From Oceanicaulis sp. HTCC2633 (lineage in GTDB: Bacteria; Pseudomonadota; Alphaproteobacteria; Caulobacterales; Maricaulaceae), in the NCBI RefSeq assembly GCF_000152745.1, contig NZ_CH672428.1, positions 1,112,916 to 1,176,915 of the forward strand: 64,000 bases of DNA. Reading direction: 5' to 3'. Of this stretch, positions 10,940 through 20,024 are shown in pieces. Under the pieces are notes generated by a model. That model was not told where the DNA came from and did not search any database. It saw nothing but the letters and a program-made list of their open reading frames with translations. The position numbers and the translations under genes are program-made. Each line of letters starts with the position of its first letter. Positions within the stretch are counted from its first letter, which is position 1.

Positions 10940-12393
10940 GCCTCGCCCCCCAGCTCCTTGAGAATGCGGGTGACGATCTCGGTCTCGTCAAAGGGAATTA
11001 TGCGATCGGCGAGGATCTGACCGGTCTCATGCCCCTTGCCCGCCACCAGCAGCACATCGCCCGCTTTCAGCATCTCGATGCCGGCCCGGATCGCCGCCTC
11101 GCGGTCACCGATCTCCTGCGCGCCCGGACAGGCGGCCAGAATGGTCTTGCGGATACCGGCGGGGTCCTCAGAGCGAGGATTGTCATCGGTGACGATGGCG
11201 ACATCCGACAGGCGAGCGGCGATCTCACCCATTGGGGCGCGCTTGGTCGGGTCGCGATCCCCGCCCGCGCCAAACACCAGAATGATCCGCCCCTGGGTGT
11301 GCGGACGCGCGGCGCGCAGCAGCTTGTCCAGGCCGTCGGGCGTGTGCGCGTAATCGAGCAGCACAGGCGCGCCATCCTTCGTTGTGCCCACCGTCTGCAA
11401 ACGTCCGGCCACACCTGTCAGCTGGCCCATGGCTTCAAAAGCGGCATCCGGCGAGACGCCGCTGGCGATCGCCATGGCCGCAGCGCCCAAGGCGTTCGCC
11501 GCCTGGAATTCGCCAATCAGCGGCAGGTCGACCTCCCGCTCCTCGCCCTTCCAGCTGAATCGCACCATCTGGCTCGCCGGATGCGGCGTGATTTCGTGCA
11601 CGGTCAGATCCCGACCGCGCCAACCGATTTCGACCGGCGACAGACCCGCCGATTGCGCGGCCTGGGCGACACGCTGGGACCAGTCGGAATCCATGTTGAT
11701 GACGGCGGGCGCGCCCATCGGGGCCAGTGCCGAGAACAGCCGCATCTTGGATGAAAAATAGTCCTCGAAATCAGGATGGTAGTCGAGATGGTCCTGGGTG
11801 AGGTTGGTAAAGCCCACCAGCGAGAGGCGCACCCCGTCCATGCGGCGTTGCTTGAGCCCGTGCGAGGAGGCTTCCATGGCGAGATGGGTCACGCCCTCCT
11901 CGGTCAGCAGGTCCAGGCTCTTGTGAAGGGCGATGGCGTCCGGGGTCGTATAGCCCACATCGGTGCGACCCGAAGCGCGGGTGACCCCAAGCGTGCCCAG
12001 CGCCGCCGCCTCGATTCCGGCCTTCGCCCAGATCTGGCGCAGGAACTCGACGGTGGAGCTCTTGCCATTGGTGCCGGTAATCGCAGCGATGGTGGCGGGC
12101 TGACGCGGATAGAAATTCGCCGCGATGGCGGACAGGGCTTCGGCGGGATCCTCGGCCTCGATCACCGGGACGGGGGCGGTCACGCCCTTGGGGGCCAGAA
12201 TGCAGACCGCGCCCTTTTCGATCGCCATCGGGATGAATTGCGCGCCGTCCACCTTCACGCCCGGCAGGGCCGCGAACAGATCGCCAGGCCTTACCTTGCG
12301 GCTATCGAGCGCCAGCCCCGTCACCTCTACGCCATCCGCTCCCTGGGGCGCGCTCAGCGTCTCGGGCAGAAGGTCAGCAAGCGTGCGGATCAT
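10936..12393 (-). CDS. murE: UDP-MurNAc-L-Ala-D-Glu--meso-DAP ligase MurE
   Basis: Mur ligase that adds the third residue of the stem peptide. It has 485 residues, with LDSRKVRPGDLFAALPG in the N-terminal domain and the P-loop GTNGKSS at 107-113. The DDNPRSEDP motif lies in the C-terminal domain. The DNPR tetrad is the known marker for meso-diaminopimelate rather than lysine, so the peptidoglycan should be the DAP type. It overlaps ftsI upstream and murF downstream by 4 nt each. Confidence 0.98.
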   Translation of the reverse strand: MIRTLADLLPETLSAPQGADGVEVTGLALDSRKVRPGDLFAALPGVKVDGAQFIPMAIEKGAVCILAPKGVTAPVPVIEAEDPAEALSAIAANFYPRQPATIAAITGTNGKSSTVEFLRQIWAKAGIEAAALGTLGVTRASGRTDVGYTTPDAIALHKSLDLLTEEGVTHLAMEASSHGLKQRRMDGVRLSLVGFTNLTQDHLDYHPDFEDYFSSKMRLFSALAPMGAPAVINMDSDWSQRVAQAAQSAGLSPVEIGWRGRDLTVHEITPHPASQMVRFSWKGEEREVDLPLIGEFQAANALGAAAMAIASGVSPDAAFEAMGQLTGVAGRLQTVGTTKDGAPVLLDYAHTPDGLDKLLRAARPHTQGRIILVFGAGGDRDPTKRAPMGEIAARLSDVAIVTDDNPRSEDPAGIRKTILAACPGAQEIGDREAAIRAGIEMLKAGDVLLVAGKGHETGQILADRIIPFDETEIVTRILKELGGEA

Positions 12394-14228
12394 TGCAGGT
12401 CCTCGGTTTCGGCGTCTTCCAGCGCGACCGGCTCTTCGGACGGAGCCACCAGCCGCGGACGGGGCGCAAACAATTCAGCGACGACTGAGACTTGAGCCTC
12501 AGGGTCGGCGTCATGACGGTCAATGTCCAGCACGCCGGCCAGCGACCGAATGATCTCGCCGGCTGCTGGCATGGAGGTCCAGCCCGCGGTCGAGAAACCA
12601 TGGGTTTCCGGGGTCGGCTGGGGCCGGTCCATGGACACGGTCAGCACATATTGCGGATCATCGAACGGAAATATGGCGACAAAGGTGTTGAAGGTGTTGC
12701 GCTCCATATACTGGCCGCCCACCACGCGTTCCGCCGTGCCGGTCTTGCCCGCCACCGCCAGGCCTTCCACATCGGCCGATCCGGTCTGGGACCGCGCCAC
12801 ATATTCGCGCATCACGCCCAGCACCTGGGCCGCCACGCTGGGACTCATCACGGGCACCCCGGCGACCGTTTCGCCCGGAGCGACCGGACGCAGGGTCGGC
12901 GGCGTATAGACGCCGCCATTGGCGAGCGCGGCATAAGCCGCGGCCAGCGCCAGCGGGCTGACCTGGAAACCGTGCCCATAGGATGCGGTCATGGTCTGGA
13001 TGCGGCCCCAGCGACGCGGCAGGTTCGGTCCCGCCGCCTCCATCAGCTCGATGGGCGGCGCCTCGAACAGACGCAGGTCGGAATAGAACCCTGTCAGATC
13101 ATCCGCGCCAATGACATCCGCCATGCGGGACGCAGCAATATTGGAGGAATAGAGCACCATTTCCCGCGCCGTCAGCGGCCGGTTCTCGCCGCGATAGTCG
13201 CCGATCGTGTGTCCGCCAATCCGCACCGGCGAGGACGCATCATAGACGTCATCCATGTGCACGCTGCCCGCTTCCAGCCCGGCCGCCAGCGCCAGCGGCT
13301 TGAACACCGAGCCCAGCTCGTAGACGCCCTGGACCGGCTGGTTGAACAGGGGATCAATGTCAGAGCCCGGGGCGGTCGCTTCGGCAAAGCGGTTGGGGTC
13401 ATAATCTGGCAGCGAGGCCATGGCGATGATCTCGCCCGTCCCCACGCGCATCAGCACGGCGGAAGCGCCCGCCGCTTGGTGCGCGGCCATGCGTTCGCGC
13501 AGCACGCTCTCGACACGGTATTGCGCCGTCAGGTCAATGGACAGGCTGACCGGGCGGCCGCCCTCCGCCAGCTCCGCCTCGAAGGCGCGCTCGGCGCCGG
13601 CGACCCCCTGCATCTGTCCGTCCACATAGCCCACAAGATGCGCAGCAACGCGCTGTTTGGGATAGATGCGACCCGGCTCGACCTCGAAATAGATGCCAGG
13701 CAGGCCCAGAAGGTGGATCGCCTGGCGCATGCGCGGACTGAGCCCGTCCGCGATGGGCACATAGCGGGAATTGGACGACAGGCGCCGGGTCAGACGCTCC
13801 ACATCGAGATCCGGCAGGACCGTGGCAAGCTGCTGCGCCACCTCTTCCGCATCCCAGACATAGAGCGGGTCAGCGTAGACCGAGTGAAAATCGAGTGTGG
13901 CGGCGAGGATTTCGCCATCACGGTCCAGAATCGAGGCGCGGCGCACCGGAGCCGTTTCGGCGACCACCATTTCCTCTTCGTCATTCGCCAGAGCGCCAAA
14001 AGCAGCGATCTGCACCGCGCGGCCCGCCGAGATGACGAAGCCGACGCTCAGAACAAGGCCAATGACGCTGAGACGCGAGCGACGACGCCCCGCCTTGTTG
14101 GCGCGGTTCTCGATGCGCACCCGCTGCATGGCCCGCGCCGGGGCGCTCTCCACCGGCGCAGGCGGCGTGGCGCGACGGTCATCACTGACCCGCACTCGCC
14201 GCGAGAAGCGCCGGAGGAACTTCATCAT
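12390..14228 (-). CDS. ftsI: Peptidoglycan D,D-transpeptidase FtsI (PBP3)
   Basis: Septum-specific class B penicillin-binding protein that cross-links new peptidoglycan. It has 612 residues: a basic cytoplasmic tail, one transmembrane anchor (about 53-75), a pedestal domain, then the transpeptidase domain. The serine-enzyme motifs are complete: SVFK at 307-310 with the nucleophile Ser307, SSN at 361-363 and KTG at 495-497. The C-terminus has an acidic tail of about 60 residues. It is coupled to ftsL and murE by 4-nt overlaps. Confidence 0.98.
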   Translation of the reverse strand: MMKFLRRFSRRVRVSDDRRATPPAPVESAPARAMQRVRIENRANKAGRRRSRLSVIGLVLSVGFVISAGRAVQIAAFGALANDEEEMVVAETAPVRRASILDRDGEILAATLDFHSVYADPLYVWDAEEVAQQLATVLPDLDVERLTRRLSSNSRYVPIADGLSPRMRQAIHLLGLPGIYFEVEPGRIYPKQRVAAHLVGYVDGQMQGVAGAERAFEAELAEGGRPVSLSIDLTAQYRVESVLRERMAAHQAAGASAVLMRVGTGEIIAMASLPDYDPNRFAEATAPGSDIDPLFNQPVQGVYELGSVFKPLALAAGLEAGSVHMDDVYDASSPVRIGGHTIGDYRGENRPLTAREMVLYSSNIAASRMADVIGADDLTGFYSDLRLFEAPPIELMEAAGPNLPRRWGRIQTMTASYGHGFQVSPLALAAAYAALANGGVYTPPTLRPVAPGETVAGVPVMSPSVAAQVLGVMREYVARSQTGSADVEGLAVAGKTGTAERVVGGQYMERNTFNTFVAIFPFDDPQYVLTVSMDRPQPTPETHGFSTAGWTSMPAAGEIIRSLAGVLDIDRHDADPEAQVSVVAELFAPRPRLVAPSEEPVALEDAETEDLQ

Positions 14229-14587
14229 TGACGTCCGGGTTGAGCGTAGGAGACACGCGCCGTCGCCAGCGCGTCCTGCGGATCGCGCAGGCCTTCCGGC
14301 GCATCCTCTGCGCTCAGACGCGGCAGCTCGGAAAAGGCCAGCTCCTGTTCGGGGCGCACCGGCTCAAAGCCCAGATAGGCGCGCGCCAGACGGCGCAGAT
14401 TCTCGGGCTCTTCCTGGTGAGAGATCTCTGCGTCCAGCGCACTGATCCGCCCCCGCTCCCGTGCGAGCTCGGCCTGGAGCTGAGCGAGCTTCTCCTGATC
14501 GTTCGCCGTACCGGACTTGGCCACGTAAAGCGCGGCGAGCAGAACGGCGGCGACCAGAACGCCGACGATTTCAACGATGCGGATCAT
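14225..14587 (-). CDS. ftsL: Cell division protein FtsL
   Basis: Small bitopic divisome protein that activates FtsI/FtsW together with FtsB and FtsQ. The start is set at the ATG at 14587 (120 residues) because it overlaps the rsmH stop as ATGA; the upstream ATG at 14596 would add only three residues. It has one transmembrane segment right at the N-terminus (about 4-22), then a periplasmic coiled coil (about 30-65). The FtsL sequence is poorly conserved, so the call rests on topology, size and position between rsmH and ftsI. Confidence 0.9.
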   Translation of the reverse strand: MIRIVEIVGVLVAAVLLAALYVAKSGTANDQEKLAQLQAELARERGRISALDAEISHQEEPENLRRLARAYLGFEPVRPEQELAFSELPRLSAEDAPEGLRDPQDALATARVSYAQPGRQ

Positions 14588-15588
14588 TGAACACACTCCT
14601 CAAGACGGCGATAGGACGGAACGCCCGCAAAGCCCTCATCCTCACGCGGCCAGGCCTCGTGCTCATTGCGGATCGCGGCGCGCAGCTTGGCCGACCGAGA
14701 GCGCGGGTTTTCAGCGGCCTCGGCTTCGGTGGCGGACAGGGCCTTCTTGCTGACCAGCGCAAAGCTGGGGTCGCGTTCAGCCTGGATTTCCGGTTGATGG
14801 CGCGAGCCGCCGCCCGTGAGCCCGGCGCGTTCGCGCAGAAAGGTCTTCACAATGCGGTCTTCCAGCGAATGGAATGTCACGACCACCAGACGCCCGGCGG
14901 GCCGGAGCACGCGTTCGGCGGCCTGCAACCCCCGCACAAGTTCGCCCAGCTCGTCATTGACGTAGATGCGCAAGCCCTGAAACGAGCGGGTGGCCGGATG
15001 GATGCGCCCCGGCTTGCCGCCGACAGCCCTGCCGATGATATCGGCCAGCACCAGCGTGCGGGTGATCGGCTCGACCTCGCGGGCGCGCACGATGGCGTTC
15101 GCGGCGCGGCGCGCATGACGCTCCTCGCCATAGACCTTGAAGATCGCCGCCAGCTCATGGGCTTCAAGATGGTTCACTGCATCCGCCGCCGTCGGGCCGG
15201 ACTGGGACATGCGCATGTCCAGCGGGCCGTCCTTCTGGAAGGAAAAGCCGCGCTCGGCCTGATCAAGCTGCATCGAGCTGACCCCGAGATCGAGCACTAC
15301 GCCGTCCACGCCAGAGCTGCCCGCCGCCTCGATGATGTCTTCCATCATGGAGAACGGACCGAACCCGAAGGCGAACCGGCCCTTGTAGGCGGGCTTCATC
15401 CGTTCGGCGGTTTCCCGCGCGCTCGGATCGCGGTCGATCCCGAGCACCCGGCAGTCCGCGGCGCCCAGAATGCCGCGCGTATAACCGCCCGCGCCGAAGG
15501 TGCCATCCACATAGAGGCCGCCATCGCGCGGCTGCAGATGGGTCAGCACCTCGTCGAGCATCACCGGGATATGCGGCTGATCGCTCAT
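14584..15588 (-). CDS. rsmH: 16S rRNA (cytosine(1402)-N(4))-methyltransferase RsmH
   Basis: SAM-dependent methyltransferase (formerly MraW) that modifies C1402 of 16S rRNA. It has 334 residues. The N-terminus [10 protein letters not shown] and the SAM-binding loop [16 protein letters not shown] are diagnostic, with [14 protein letters not shown] further on and [13 protein letters not shown] near the C-terminus. It is the second gene of the dcw cluster, overlapping mraZ and ftsL by 4 nt. Confidence 0.98.
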   Translation of the reverse strand: MSDQPHIPVMLDEVLTHLQPRDGGLYVDGTFGAGGYTRGILGAADCRVLGIDRDPSARETAERMKPAYKGRFAFGFGPFSMMEDIIEAAGSSGVDGVVLDLGVSSMQLDQAERGFSFQKDGPLDMRMSQSGPTAADAVNHLEAHELAAIFKVYGEERHARRAANAIVRAREVEPITRTLVLADIIGRAVGGKPGRIHPATRSFQGLRIYVNDELGELVRGLQAAERVLRPAGRLVVVTFHSLEDRIVKTFLRERAGLTGGGSRHQPEIQAERDPSFALVSKKALSATEAEAAENPRSRSAKLRAAIRNEHEAWPREDEGFAGVPSYRRLEECVQ

Positions 15589-16049
15589 GCCTCATCTCCC
15601 CGGCGGCGAGACGGACGACGCAGCGCAGACTTGTTGTCGCGCGCAAAGCTCAGATCATCGACCTGTTGTTCGGCATGGGCGGTCGGATCCCAGATCTCGA
15701 AGCGCTTACCCATGCCGATGAAGACCGCCTGCTTGTCGAGGCCGGCATGGTCGAGAAATTCCTTCGGCAAGGAGACCCGGCCCGTGGAGTCAAAGCTCAG
15801 CGCCTTCGCGCCGCCAAAGATCACACGCTCGAACGCGGTCCGGGCCGGATCATACGGGTCCAGATCCTCGATGGCGTCCGAATAGTCTTCGAGAAGGCGC
15901 TGGCCGCCCCCTTCCAGGAAGGGGCCGTTGAAGGAGCGCCAGACATAAATGCCGGGAAAGCCCTGGCCGGACACGGTCGCGCGGAAATCGGCCGGTACAG
16001 ACACCCGCCCCTTCGCATCGATTCCGTTTGTCGTCGTGGAGACGAACAT
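15585..16049 (-). CDS. mraZ: Transcriptional regulator MraZ
   Basis: DNA-binding regulator of the dcw cluster and its first gene. It has 154 residues and two SpoVT-AbrB-type half-domains, recognisable from the repeated DxKGR/DSTGR patterns: [14 protein letters not shown] near 10 and [13 protein letters not shown] near 90. MraZ proteins form ring oligomers and bind short repeats in their own promoter. Four phased repeats are present 50-90 nt upstream, which implies autoregulation of the whole cluster. Confidence 0.96.
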   Translation of the reverse strand: MFVSTTTNGIDAKGRVSVPADFRATVSGQGFPGIYVWRSFNGPFLEGGGQRLLEDYSDAIEDLDPYDPARTAFERVIFGGAKALSFDSTGRVSLPKEFLDHAGLDKQAVFIGMGKRFEIWDPTAHAEQQVDDLSFARDNKSALRRPSRRRGDEA

Positions 16050-16098
16050 GACCGGTTAAGCCCCATACTCACCCGCGCCCCATCTTGGCGGGTTAACT

Positions 16099-16138
16099 AT
16101 GGGATAACATGGGAAAGCATGGGTTACAATGGTTCTAA
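16099..16138. promoter_or_regulatory. Four phased MraZ-type operator repeats
   Basis: Four tandem 10-bp units begin at 16099, 16109, 16119 and 16129. The first three read ATGGG plus five variable bases and the fourth reads ATGGT. A 10-bp period puts every unit on one face of the helix. MraZ in E. coli is known to bind TGGGN repeats spaced 5 nt apart upstream of mraZ, and this array matches that pattern. On the mraZ-sense strand the units read CCCAT. The array lies 50-90 nt upstream of the mraZ ATG, so it probably overlaps the promoter. Confidence 0.75.
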
Positions 16139-16164
16139 CCTGTTGCGCAGATCGTTTTCCCGCA

Positions 16165-16193
16165 TGAAAACAGAAAATCCCGCGTAAAGCGGG
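16165..16193 (-). terminator. Candidate terminator downstream of rnpB
   Basis: On the minus strand a GC-only stem (CCCGC, loop TTTAC, GCGGG; bases 16179-16193) is followed by ATTTTCTGTTTTC. It lies about 80 nt past the 3' end of RNase P RNA and before the mraZ operator array. It could therefore end rnpB transcripts and insulate dcw. The stem is only 5 bp, so strength is uncertain. Confidence 0.45.
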
Positions 16194-16272
16194 ACACAAG
16201 ATCAAGAACAGATTGAGAACAGATCAGGCGTCGCGTTAACCTTTTGCGCACCATAAACACCTGAAAAACAGG

Positions 16273-16673
16273 ATCAGAGGGCCTGTAAGCCGGGTTCTGT
16301 CCCATGTCATCCCATGTGATGACCGGGGGCGACCATTCCTCTAGGACGCCGCTTGCACGACGCCTCCAGCAACCTACCCGGACCTCGACGCGGAGGCGCG
16401 TCTGCTGCGCCGAAGCACAGCGCGGGTCCCTATTCGGTCTTGCTCCAGGCGGGGCTTGCCGTGCCCCCTTCCTTGCGGTCGGGGCGGTGGGCTCTTACCC
16501 CACCGTTTCACCCTTGCCGCACCTGAGTGCGGCGGTCTGATTTCTGCGGCGCTGTCCCTGAACCGGCGAACCGGCCCGCCGGGATTTCCCCGGCGCCTTG
16601 CCTCCATGGAGCCCGGACTTTCCTCTCCTGCAGGGTTTCCCCTCTCGCAGCAGCGGCCGCCCGGCCCTCTGAT
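16273..16673 (-). ncRNA. rnpB: RNase P RNA (bacterial type A)
   Basis: Catalytic RNA subunit of RNase P, which trims the 5' leader of tRNA precursors. The minus strand has the conserved GAGGAAAGTCCGGGCTCC near the 5' end and GGGTAAGAGCCCACCG in the P4/P5 region. AGAGGAATGGTCGCC and the terminal ACAGAACCCGGCTTACAGG follow. The ends are set by helix P1, where ATCAGAGGGCC (5' side) pairs with GGCCCTCTGAT (3' side) over 11 bp. The length of about 400 nt is normal for type A RNAs. A promoter probably overlaps the terminator just upstream. Confidence 0.97.
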
Positions 16674-16685
16674 GGATCATCCCAT

Positions 16686-16720
16686 CAAGAAAAAGGCCGC
16701 CGCGGTCAAGCGCGACGGCC
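16686..16720 (-). terminator. Rho-independent terminator of the DUF2141 gene
   Basis: On the minus strand GGCCGTCGCG (16720-16711) pairs with CGCGGCGGCC (16704-16695) through one G-T wobble and a 6-nt loop, followed by TTTTTCTT. It begins 26 nt after the stop of the DUF2141 gene. The loop contains TTGACC, placed where a -35 element for rnpB would be expected. Confidence 0.8.
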
Positions 16721-16746
16721 AGTCTGTCTGACTGCGAGGCAAGCAA

Positions 16747-17121
16747 TCAGCGGATAGAAAGCTCAAGCTCGACGCCTGCCTCTCCAACGGTCACGGCCGC
16801 ATCGCGGAACCGGGGCGGACCGAAATTCATGGGCGGATCATTGGAGATCACAACCGGCTCGGCCGGGATGCCGAACGCCATGGTGCGCATCTCGCCATCC
16901 CCTTCAGGGTCCCGCCAGACCTGCACCGCCCATTGCCCCGCCGGCACATCGTCGAACACGAAAACGTCTTCAGCCGTCGCGGCTCGGCGCAGGCCATGCT
17001 CGCAGGCGCCGCTCAGGAAGGTGTCTTCCGAACAGATGGAGACATACATGTCGCCTTCCGGGTTCGGCGTGCTGACGGTGACGGACACGGAGCCCAGAGC
17101 GGCGATCAAGGACAACAACAT
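16747..17121 (-). CDS. DUF2141 domain exported protein
   Basis: Small exported protein of unknown function. It has 124 residues with a hydrophobic, cleavable-looking N-terminus (MLLSLIAALGSVSVTVST). The body matches the DUF2141 pattern: VFDDVPAGQWAVQVWRDPEGDG in the middle, a GIPAEP turn, and NFGPPRFRDAAVTV near the end. This looks like a beta-sandwich fold. AAAGGAG lies upstream of the ATG. It is monocistronic, with its own terminator. Confidence 0.8.
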   Translation of the reverse strand: MLLSLIAALGSVSVTVSTPNPEGDMYVSICSEDTFLSGACEHGLRRAATAEDVFVFDDVPAGQWAVQVWRDPEGDGEMRTMAFGIPAEPVVISNDPPMNFGPPRFRDAAVTVGEAGVELELSIR

Positions 17122-17189
17122 GGGGCAAGCTCCTTTGCTTTGTTGCCCCGAGACTGCCCGTGTCCCGCCCCCTGATCAGGTTGCAGGCG

Positions 17190-17927
17190 TCACCTTTTCG
17201 AAGTGACAGATGTCACCTTCCGACGCAGACCCTCGATGAGGACGCACGTCTCCTCATCCGCATTTCCGCTCAAGAGGTCTGGACGGAAGCGTCGCTGGAA
17301 GGCCAGAACGACAGACTTCAGGGCGTCGTCATAAGCCCCCGTACGCGCAACGCCATAACCGATCTCAAAGAGGGACTGACGCAAGGCCTCGACAGCCTCG
17401 CCGTCATCGCCAGGCGCAGACGGCGCAAAACCGGCCGGCGCCGGATCAGGCCACAGACCGACGCCATTCTCGGCCAGACGCTTCCAGGGAAATTTCTCGC
17501 CCGGATCCTGCTTGCGGTCAGGCGCAAGATCAGAGTGTCCGATGACATCACAGGCCGCAATGGGATGACGGGACAGGATGGCCCGGGACAGGGCCAGAAC
17601 CGCCACGATTTGCGCTTCGGGATAGTCCGGCAGACCGAAATCATGGCCGCCATTGACGATCTCGATGCCGATGGAGGCCGAATTCACATCCTCGCAGCCA
17701 CGCCAGACGCCCTTGCCCGCATGCCAGGCGCGCTTGTCCTCGGCGACCATCTGGATGATCCGACCTGTCTCCTCGACCACATAATGCGCGCTGACGCCCG
17801 CATCGGAATCGGCCAGACGCTCGATCGCGGCCTCCCCCGTTTCCATCCCGGTATAGTGCAGGACCAGCATGGAGAGCGGCAGGCGGCGCTCGTTGAAATT
17901 GGGCGAGGCGTGCTTGATCACCTGCAT
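17190..17927 (-). CDS. N-acetylmuramoyl-L-alanine amidase, AmiD/AmpD type
   Basis: Zinc amidase of the Amidase_2/PGRP fold, predicted to cut the MurNAc-L-Ala bond of peptidoglycan or muropeptides. It has 245 residues. The domain opens with LVLHYTGM (zinc His) and continues through SAHYVVEETGRI, AWHAGKG and SIGIEIVNGG, ending with the second zinc His/Asp pair in VIGHSDLAPDRKQDPG. A C-terminal region (about 180-235) resembles a peptidoglycan-binding domain, as in AmiD. No signal peptide is evident, so a cytoplasmic recycling role (AmpD-like) cannot be excluded. The start has AGGAGA at good spacing. Confidence 0.88.
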   Translation of the reverse strand: MQVIKHASPNFNERRLPLSMLVLHYTGMETGEAAIERLADSDAGVSAHYVVEETGRIIQMVAEDKRAWHAGKGVWRGCEDVNSASIGIEIVNGGHDFGLPDYPEAQIVAVLALSRAILSRHPIAACDVIGHSDLAPDRKQDPGEKFPWKRLAENGVGLWPDPAPAGFAPSAPGDDGEAVEALRQSLFEIGYGVARTGAYDDALKSVVLAFQRRFRPDLLSGNADEETCVLIEGLRRKVTSVTSKR

Positions 17928-17936
17928 TCCGATCTC

Positions 17937-18848
17937 CTAACGCGGTCGCCCCATGGGCGTCGCCGGATCGACGGTCTTGGCGCGGCGCGCGGCGACCACG
18001 CCGACGCCCGCCAGCGCCAGCAGGCCGCCAACGATCAGCTGCCAGGTCACCGGATCGCCCAGCAACACCACGCCCAGAATGACCCCGATCAGCGGGCCCA
18101 TCAGCGTCATGGGCGCAATGAGCGAGGCGTCATAGCGGCGCAGGAGGTAATAGAAAGAGCCATGGCCAAAGATGTTCACCAGCAGAACCGTAAAGGCCAG
18201 CGAGGCGACGAACAGCCATCCACCGTCCAGAGAGGACGCGATCTGGTCGCGTTCGGACAGCAAGGTCATGATCAGCAGCGGCGGCCAGGAGATCAAACCG
18301 ATCCAGGCCTGGAGCGACATGGCGGACATGTCCGCCTTCTTCACAAGGATCGAGCCCGCCGCCGCCGCGAAAGCAGCGCCGACACCGGCCAGCAGCCCGG
18401 CCGTAAAGGAGAACTCGGCCGGTTTGAACACCACCAGCGCCGCGCCCACAAAGGCGATCGCCATGCCCGAGCCACGCACCCAGCGCACTTTCTCCTTGAG
18501 GAAGAGAATGGAGAGCACTGTGGTGAAGGGCACGGCGAGCTGCACCACGATCGCGATCGCCGATGGGGAGGCGTATCGCAAACCCACGAACAGGAGCGCG
18601 AACTGGATCGCGCCCATGGTCAGCGCCGCCCCGATCACTGCGCCCATGCGCTTGGGCACGGGCCGCAGCCAAGGACCGAGCACGGCGTAGAGCAGAAAGA
18701 ATCTCAGAAACGCGAAGAAGAAGGGCGGACTGCCCTCGAACCCTTCCACCAGCACAGGCGTGCCTGAGAGCGACCATTTCGCAACGACGAAATTGAAGCC
18801 CCAGACCAGGCAGATACCGAACAGAAGAGCGAAGTGGCGTAAAGACAT
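17937..18848 (-). CDS. EamA-family (DMT) membrane transporter
   Basis: Inner-membrane drug/metabolite transporter superfamily protein of unknown substrate. It has 303 residues and ten predicted helices in two EamA repeats, with the usual IGICLVWGFNFVVAKWSL opening helix. It ends 10 nt before the amidase start codon on the same strand, so it is probably transcribed first and the amidase second. No clear ribosome-binding site is visible. A small inverted repeat sits immediately upstream of the ATG. Confidence 0.88.
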   Translation of the reverse strand: MSLRHFALLFGICLVWGFNFVVAKWSLSGTPVLVEGFEGSPPFFFAFLRFFLLYAVLGPWLRPVPKRMGAVIGAALTMGAIQFALLFVGLRYASPSAIAIVVQLAVPFTTVLSILFLKEKVRWVRGSGMAIAFVGAALVVFKPAEFSFTAGLLAGVGAAFAAAAGSILVKKADMSAMSLQAWIGLISWPPLLIMTLLSERDQIASSLDGGWLFVASLAFTVLLVNIFGHGSFYYLLRRYDASLIAPMTLMGPLIGVILGVVLLGDPVTWQLIVGGLLALAGVGVVAARRAKTVDPATPMGRPR

Positions 18849-18852
18849 GAAC

Positions 18853-18871
18853 CGGCTCTAAGCGAGCCGGC
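18853..18871. repeat. Short inverted repeat at the EamA translation start
   Basis: CCGGCTC and GAGCCGG (7 bp each) are separated by 5 nt, beginning 4 nt upstream of the EamA start codon. In the transcript this would form a hairpin where the ribosome-binding site should be. It could be a translation-control element or chance. Confidence 0.35.
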
Positions 18872-18921
18872 CCCAGCCTGCAAGCACTGTATCGCTCACG
18901 ATGCTTTTCAGAGTGTGACGC

Positions 18922-19215
18922 CTAGGCGCCGCGGGGCTGGTCCTCACCATCCACCGTCCAGCCGTGGGGGCCGCGGCGGGCCACCAGAACCGTCTCGTCC
19001 GCAGAGCGCTTGTGCGAGCCCCGGGTCAGCTTCCGCCAGGCCCAGTAGCCAGCCGCGCCAACGGCGGCGACGCCGGCGACCACAAAGGCCGCCATGGTCA
19101 GAAAGGCTGCAAGCACCAGGACAAGACCTATCACGGCGATCGCCGCGACACCGGCGAGAAGCGCACGCAACGCGTTCATGAGGTTGCCCCCGTCAAAGGT
19201 CGGTTGGTGCGTCAT
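18922..19215 (-). CDS. Small hypothetical membrane protein
   Basis: 97 residues of unknown function. The start is placed at the ATG at 19215 because GGAGAG lies 8 nt upstream; the frame stays open to 19263. The middle (about residues 13-58) holds two adjacent very hydrophobic helices rich in Ala and Val (ALLAGVAAIAVIGLVLVL, FVVAGVAAVGAAGYWAW). A short basic segment and a polar tail (VLVARRGPHGWTVDGED) follow. It lies 73 nt upstream of the EamA gene on the same strand. I do not recognise the family. Confidence 0.65.
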   Translation of the reverse strand: MTHQPTFDGGNLMNALRALLAGVAAIAVIGLVLVLAAFLTMAAFVVAGVAAVGAAGYWAWRKLTRGSHKRSADETVLVARRGPHGWTVDGEDQPRGA

Positions 19216-19316
19216 AATCAGCTCTCCACGGTGAGTCATCAGTCCCAGCCTTACAGTGATCATCTGGGAAGTGAACGCCTCAGGTCAATGTTCGATCCCG
19301 AACAGTGAAGGATTTG

Positions 19317-20024
19317 TCATTCAGCAGGTGCGGCCAGTCCGCCGCCCGTTTGTCTCTGGCGATTGATGGCGGCGTAGGCGGCGTTGATCACCGCCATCTT
19401 CTCCACCGCAATGCGTTGCATCTCCGCCGGCGCGCCGCGCGCGATCAACCGGTCAGGGTGATTTTGAGACGCCACGCGGCGATAGGCTCTCTTCACCGCC
19501 TGATCATCCGCATCCCGATCAATGCCGAGAATCACATAGGGATCATCCTCGGGCGCCCCCAGATGCCCCACGCGGATACGGTCATACTCGCGCTCGGAAA
19601 ATCCGAACAGATTGGCGACCTGCGCGAGGAAGTCATCCTCGTCCTTCGTCACGCGGCCATCGGCCTTGGCGATGTGGAACAGACCATCCAGAACGTCTTC
19701 GAGCACAGCCGGATGATCCTTGAAGCGCCGCCCCAGTCTGCGGGCGTAGCCGTCAAAGCCCAGGGTCGTCTGCTTGGAGAGATCGAAGGCGCGACGCAGG
19801 GATTCTTCAAAGCCGGGCGGCGCCCGGAAGACCTGCAGGAAGGCGCGCTCTTCATTGCGCGTCACCACGCCATCGGCCTTCGCCATCTTGGCGCCGAGCC
19901 CGATCAGGGCCATGGCGAATTCCGCATCATCCACCGCCCGTCCGGGCGGGCAGTCCTTGCCCCGGCATTCGAACGGATCATGATGTCCGGTGATGAAATC
20001 GGCCAGTCTGCGCCAAAAACTCAT
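19317..20024 (-). CDS. TerB/DnaJ-domain protein, DjlA-like
   Basis: 235 residues. The N-terminal half is a TerB-like helical domain with acidic repeats (KMAKADGVVTRNEERAF, IAKADGRVTKDEDDF). The C-terminal 65 residues are a J domain with the HPD motif (SQNHPDRL) that stimulates DnaK ATPase. This order matches DjlA, but no N-terminal transmembrane anchor is seen, so it is probably a soluble co-chaperone. The start at 20024 is chosen for the GGAGG upstream; the frame continues to 20153 without a better signal. Confidence 0.85.
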   Translation of the reverse strand: MSFWRRLADFITGHHDPFECRGKDCPPGRAVDDAEFAMALIGLGAKMAKADGVVTRNEERAFLQVFRAPPGFEESLRRAFDLSKQTTLGFDGYARRLGRRFKDHPAVLEDVLDGLFHIAKADGRVTKDEDDFLAQVANLFGFSEREYDRIRVGHLGAPEDDPYVILGIDRDADDQAVKRAYRRVASQNHPDRLIARGAPAEMQRIAVEKMAVINAAYAAINRQRQTGGGLAAPAE

